Assembly: GCF_030445035.2 (NCBI RefSeq)
Contig: NC_080683.1
Location: 21,479,528 to 21,543,527 of the forward strand
Reading direction: 5' to 3'
DNA from: Dasypus novemcinctus
Lineage: Eukaryota > Chordata > Mammalia > Cingulata > Dasypodidae
Length of the DNA: 64,000 nucleotides
The translations under genes were made by a program, and so were the position numbers. Below, in pieces: positions 60,918 to 64,000 of the stretch. Below the pieces are notes generated by a model. The model made no database searches, was not told the DNA's origin, and saw only the letters and a program-made list of their open reading frames with translations. Within the stretch, counting starts at the first letter, position 1, and every line of letters begins with the position of its first letter.

Positions 60918-61342
60918 ATTGACCCAGAGGTTAGGGCACCCGTCTACCACATGGGAGGTCTGCGGTTCAAACCCCGGGCCTCCTTGACCCGTGTGCAGCT
61001 GGCCCATGCGCAGTGCTGATGCGCGCAAGGAGTGCCGTGCCATGCAGGGGTGTTCCCCCGCGTAGGGGAGCCCCATGCACAAGGAGTGTGCCCGGTAAGG
61101 AGAGCTGTGCCCAGTGCAAAAGAAAGTGCAGCCTGCCTGGGAATGGCATCGCACACACGGAGAGCTGACACAACAAGATGACACAACAAAAAGAAACACA
61201 GGTTCCCGTGCCGATGACAACAACAGAAGCAGACAAAGACAACACAGCAAATAGACACAGAGAACAGACAACCGGTGTGTGTGTGGGAGGGGGGAGTTAA
61301 GGGGAGAGAAATAAATAAATAAATAAATCTTTTAAAAAAAAA
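60918..61342 (+). mobile_element. DAS SINE at right inversion breakpoint
   Basis: Truncated head (starts at ACCCAGAGGTTAGGG), B box GGTTCAAACCC near 60,965, and an AAATAAATAAAT tail ending in an A-run. Flanks do not match each other but match those of the SINE at 57,906 in reverse. Minus-strand frames of 92 to 119 residues here are artefacts. Confidence 0.93.
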
Positions 61343-61410
61343 TCCTCTTCAGTGAAATGTCTGTTCTTATTTTTTGCCCATTTTCTAATTAGAATGTATG
61401 TTTTTTCAAC
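61343..61410 (-). mobile_element. LINE-1 fragment
   Basis: TCCTCTTCAGTGAAATGTCT and TTTTTGCCCATTTTCTAATT are antisense L1 ORF2 end. This is the outer partner of 58,318 across the right breakpoint. Confidence 0.75.
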
Positions 61411-61425
61411 TATTAAATTTTTTGT

Positions 61426-61436
61426 TACAATAAAAA
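61426..61436 (-). promoter_or_regulatory. Polyadenylation signal of the WTAP retrocopy
   Basis: Minus strand AAATAAAG shortly before the 3' boundary of WTAP similarity. It marks the original transcript end. Confidence 0.7.
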
Positions 61437-62304
61437 TCTTTATTTGGGTTTGGTCAGTACAGGTAAGTTATACTGGAGTCACAGAGAAATCTGCATTTAC
61501 AGGATACAATAATTCATAAATATTGAATAACTATGCATACTAATTTTTTAAACATTTAGTCACTTACAGAGAAAATGCACTTGTATGGTGGGAAAAAAAC
61601 TGTACCTAGCATGAAACTACTATAGAATTCCATCAAAAAGTCCAATGTTTGAGTGATAAAACTACCATATTGTGCAAACCTGGCAGTCATAAACCCACAT
61701 CTACTATAACAAACCTGCATGTTGCATAAGTTAATGACAGTATGAGTAAGATTGCCCTTATACAACATAGGTTCTAAATATACACAGGTTTATATGGACA
61801 TTATTGTGTTATACTTCAAGGAAAGAGCTCCATTTATGAATTCACACTAACTCAGATATAAAAATAACTTGACCCTACACAAAATGTTATTTTAGCAACA
61901 TTCAAAGTAACTAACTGTTAAAATTTCCAAAGGAGAGGGGGCAGAGGTATTGAAGAAAAAAAATACACACTCACAAAGTGGCAAATTGTGGCAAAAAGTA
62001 TGCATTAATTTTCTGGAGTGTATCCTCTCCCAAATTAAATGACATTGTATGAAAGTTTGCTGGAGAAATAATACAAAACTGAATACTGTACATTTACATT
62101 TGAGTGCTAGCCATTCTGAACATGGTGGGAACCCATAGTTCAGTTGCCTTTCCCACTCACTGCTTTCTCCTCTTGAGGGTCATGATTGGAGTCTGAGTCA
62201 TTTGAGTGGTGTGTAAGAAAGTTTTCACTGCTCGTGGGAAATTCTATACTTTCAAACCCCACACTGTATTGGTTTATATAACTACTGCCTCCTCTGCCAG
62301 TTGT

Positions 62305-62495
62305 CTTTTTTATTTTTTATTTTTTTAATTGAAGTATATCATTCATACATGAACACACATAAACAATAAGTGTATAGTAAAGACTGTGAACTTACAAAAT
62401 AAACATGCATAACATCACACAGGGGTCTCATACATCACCCCTCCACCAACTCTTGGCATTGGTGTGAAACATTTGTTACAGAGTTATTGGAGACC
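62305..62495 (-). mobile_element. LINE-1 3' end inserted in the WTAP pseudogene
   Basis: Minus strand reads GTTGGTGGAGGGGTGATGTA, TTTGTAAGTTCACAGTC and TTTATGTGTGTTCATG, ending in an A-rich tail. This is the same 3'-end unit as 22,840-22,960. It splits the acidic/serine-rich C-terminal coding region. No clear target duplication. Confidence 0.82.
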
Positions 62496-62951
62496 TTATT
62501 ACCACTTCCTAGAGAAGAAGGAAAGTCATCCTCAGTTGTGGTGCCCTCCCTATGAAATCCAGGCCCAGTCATCCTCTAATGGGAGGAGCTGCCATTACTG
62601 GTGCATTAGCCAGAGGGCTCTAATGGTCCTACAGATTCAGAAGATATGGTCCTGCAGGTACTTGGGGCTGACGCTTGTGACTGCTGCTGTATTGAGTCTA
62701 CTGCTGGCACATCTCCTTCAGTTGTTGCTGAAGAGCTAGAATGGTACTCTGCCTTCTCTCTACTTCTTCATCAGGTTGAATGATGAAATCATTGAGTTCA
62801 TTCTGATCACTTTTAAGCTCCTCACTATTTTTTTTTCTATAAAACCAACTCTGCTTTAAGTTGTGCAATATGTCTTTGAGACAGCTGCCTTCCAAGCTCT
62901 TGATTCTCCTGGATAACAATTGGACACTTCATTATCATTTTGCCTATTTGA

Positions 62952-63504
62952 CTCATTTGAATTTTGACCCAGACATTCAAACAAGCATGAAGTCCACAGT
63001 CTAATAGGCAAAACTGATATACAGTGTCTCTAAGTCATTATGCTCAAGGTTAAGAGCGATGCATATTCCAGTTTTACATTTTACTGGAATTTTACACTTT
63101 CAATTCATGATTTAAAATCCCTAGGTTGTCATTCCTCCAAACTGAAGACACAGTATGCCACAGACTTAACACTTCTGTTTATCCCTCTGTTTTCTTCAAA
63201 TAAACACTTCTCAAGTGTTTACATGTTCTATAGGGGGGATTTTTGGAGGTGGCCACTTCTTTGGAATAGTCCAACAAAAGCAGGCCTCTGAAGCAAGGGG
63301 AAGGTTAAGAGAAAAAGCTGAAACACAAGGTTCATCTGGTAAGTTTTACATTAATCATTACAAGCTGGACAGTGTAAGAATGTGGCTTATTTTTTGCTCA
63401 AAGTCTGAGTCTTGGTATAGAAATGAGTACTTAGCTGTCCCACCACAGCTTTCTCAAAGTAGGATGGTAAGGGAAGTCTTGACTGGGGAGTATGATTTGT
63501 TTAC
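62952..63504 (-). other. Putative retained WTAP intron in the retrocopy
   Basis: Coding text stops at ...WKF then HDG and resumes at the equivalent of SQTGK. The interruption begins GTAAAC and ends AATGAG, giving GT...AG ends exactly at the join. The position is the one where, as I recall, the short human WTAP isoform (151 residues) ends by reading into the intron (codons GAT AGG TAA); here the minus strand reads GAT GGG TAA. The polypyrimidine tract before AG is weak. An unrelated insertion is the alternative. Confidence 0.6.
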
Positions 63505-63838
63505 CCATCATGCATAAACTTCCAGGCCCTCACTTCATTTTGGGCTTGTTCCAGTCTGTCTTTAGTCTGTTCCAGTTGACCTTTCATTTTTAGGAAAATC
63601 AAGTTGATTGCTGGGTCTGCCATTGCTAATCTCAGTTGGGCTACATTAGGCTTCTAGACTTGCTTCAGGTACTGAGTTTGAGTGGTACATTCTTGCATAT
63701 CTTGTTCTTTGGTTGCTAGCCTTATTACAAGTATGTTTTTCCTGCACACAGACTCTTGCTGCTGTTGCTTTAATTTTTCTTCAGAGTGCCTTAAGTCAGT
63801 TATATTATTAGAGTGAAGATCTGCGTACTTGTGTTGCT

Positions 63839-64000
63839 GGAGGCTGGGTTTCTAGGTTCTTCACTACATCATAGAAAGGAATTCAAAGACATGCCAGGTT
63901 AATTAAGCAAGGGATTATTGAGAAATAAAAGAAAGGGAAAATATACTCTAAAGATCTGAGTACGGATACACTCCAGGGCAAGAGATGCACTCTGAAGCTG
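63839..64000. other. Unassigned sequence at window end
   Basis: Not WTAP. It has a repeat-like look (AAAGGAATTCAAAGACATGC, AATTAAGCAAGGGATTATTG) and may be the edge of an LTR, but it is cut by the window end. Confidence 0.35.

Larger units (their letters stand above)
61411..63836 (-). pseudogene. WTAP: Processed pseudogene of WTAP, with one apparently retained intron
   Basis: WTAP is the regulatory subunit that holds METTL3-METTL14 in nuclear speckles for m6A mRNA methylation. On the minus strand: coding sequence from about residue 43 (KYADLHSNN, usual KYTDLNSND), RLATKEQDMQECTT, a premature stop in place of a Gln codon after QYLKQV, DPAINLIFLKMKGQLEQTKD, then a 553-base insertion (62,952-63,504). 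Next come IQENQELGRQLSQ, SEELKSDQNELNDFIIQ and QSTILALQQQLKE with frameshifts, an L1 insertion (62,305-62,495), and the C-terminal HDPQEEKAVSGKGN. The 3' UTR runs to AAATAAAG near 61,430. Except at the one point, exons are joined, so it is a retrocopy; 5' truncated and dead. Identification is by protein text recalled from the human gene. Confidence 0.92.

Noticed and set aside
1..64000. CRISPR array, operon, phage or plasmid features
   Set aside because: No bacterial gene organisation, ribosome binding sites or spaced direct repeats; all signals are those of a mammalian intergenic region.

Overview
This is mammalian nuclear DNA from a xenarthran, most probably an armadillo of the genus Dasypus. 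The main reason is seven long copies of a tRNA-headed SINE with an internal promoter B box (GGTTCAAACCC) and an A-rich (AAATAAAT)n-type tail, which match what I know of the DAS SINEs of Dasypus novemcinctus. Older eutherian repeats (MIR, MER5A, L2, HAL1-like, MaLR-type LTRs) and dead L1 copies with lineage-specific 3' ends fit this. No intact protein-coding gene was found. The longer open frames are antisense or sense readings through SINEs, LTRs and L1 remnants.

Layout. 1-11,096: one minus-strand L1 with its 5' end at 11,096, split by a four-deep nest of insertions (L1, then retroposon, then retroposon, then LTR). 11,097-14,383: mostly unique non-coding DNA with a MIR. 14,384-17,435: an L1 3' end, MIR, MER5A and two DAS SINEs. 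17,640-23,720: a HAL1/L1-like backbone carrying a solo LTR, two L1 3'-UTR insertions and a minus-strand MaLR provirus. 24,250-34,697: a plus-strand L1 interrupted by an unclassified element and by a 2.8-kb retroposon with an inverted 5' part. 34,698-44,465: SINE, retroposon, L1, HAL1 and LTR copies. 45,809-48,192: a MaLR-type provirus with two LTRs and a perfect 5-bp target duplication. 48,193-52,839: mostly unique DNA. 52,840-55,980: a third MaLR-type provirus (minus, partial) and an L1 fragment, each hit by the same retroposon. 56,290-61,410: L1 copies broken by an inversion whose two ends are oppositely oriented DAS SINEs. 61,411-63,836: a minus-strand processed pseudogene of WTAP, the regulatory subunit of the m6A RNA methyltransferase complex.

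There is no gene network here. What can be read is the order of events: old repeats (MIR, L2, HAL1), then L1 and MaLR copies, then an abundant non-coding retroposon with an A-rich 3' end (called retroposon X here; I cannot match it to a named family), then DAS SINEs, and at one place recombination between two DAS SINEs. The strongest findings are the SINE-to-SINE inversion, the WTAP retrocopy that appears to keep one intron, the nested insertion series, and the modular structure of retroposon X. Boundaries were read by eye; those with a target-site duplication are good to a few bases, the others to some tens of bases.
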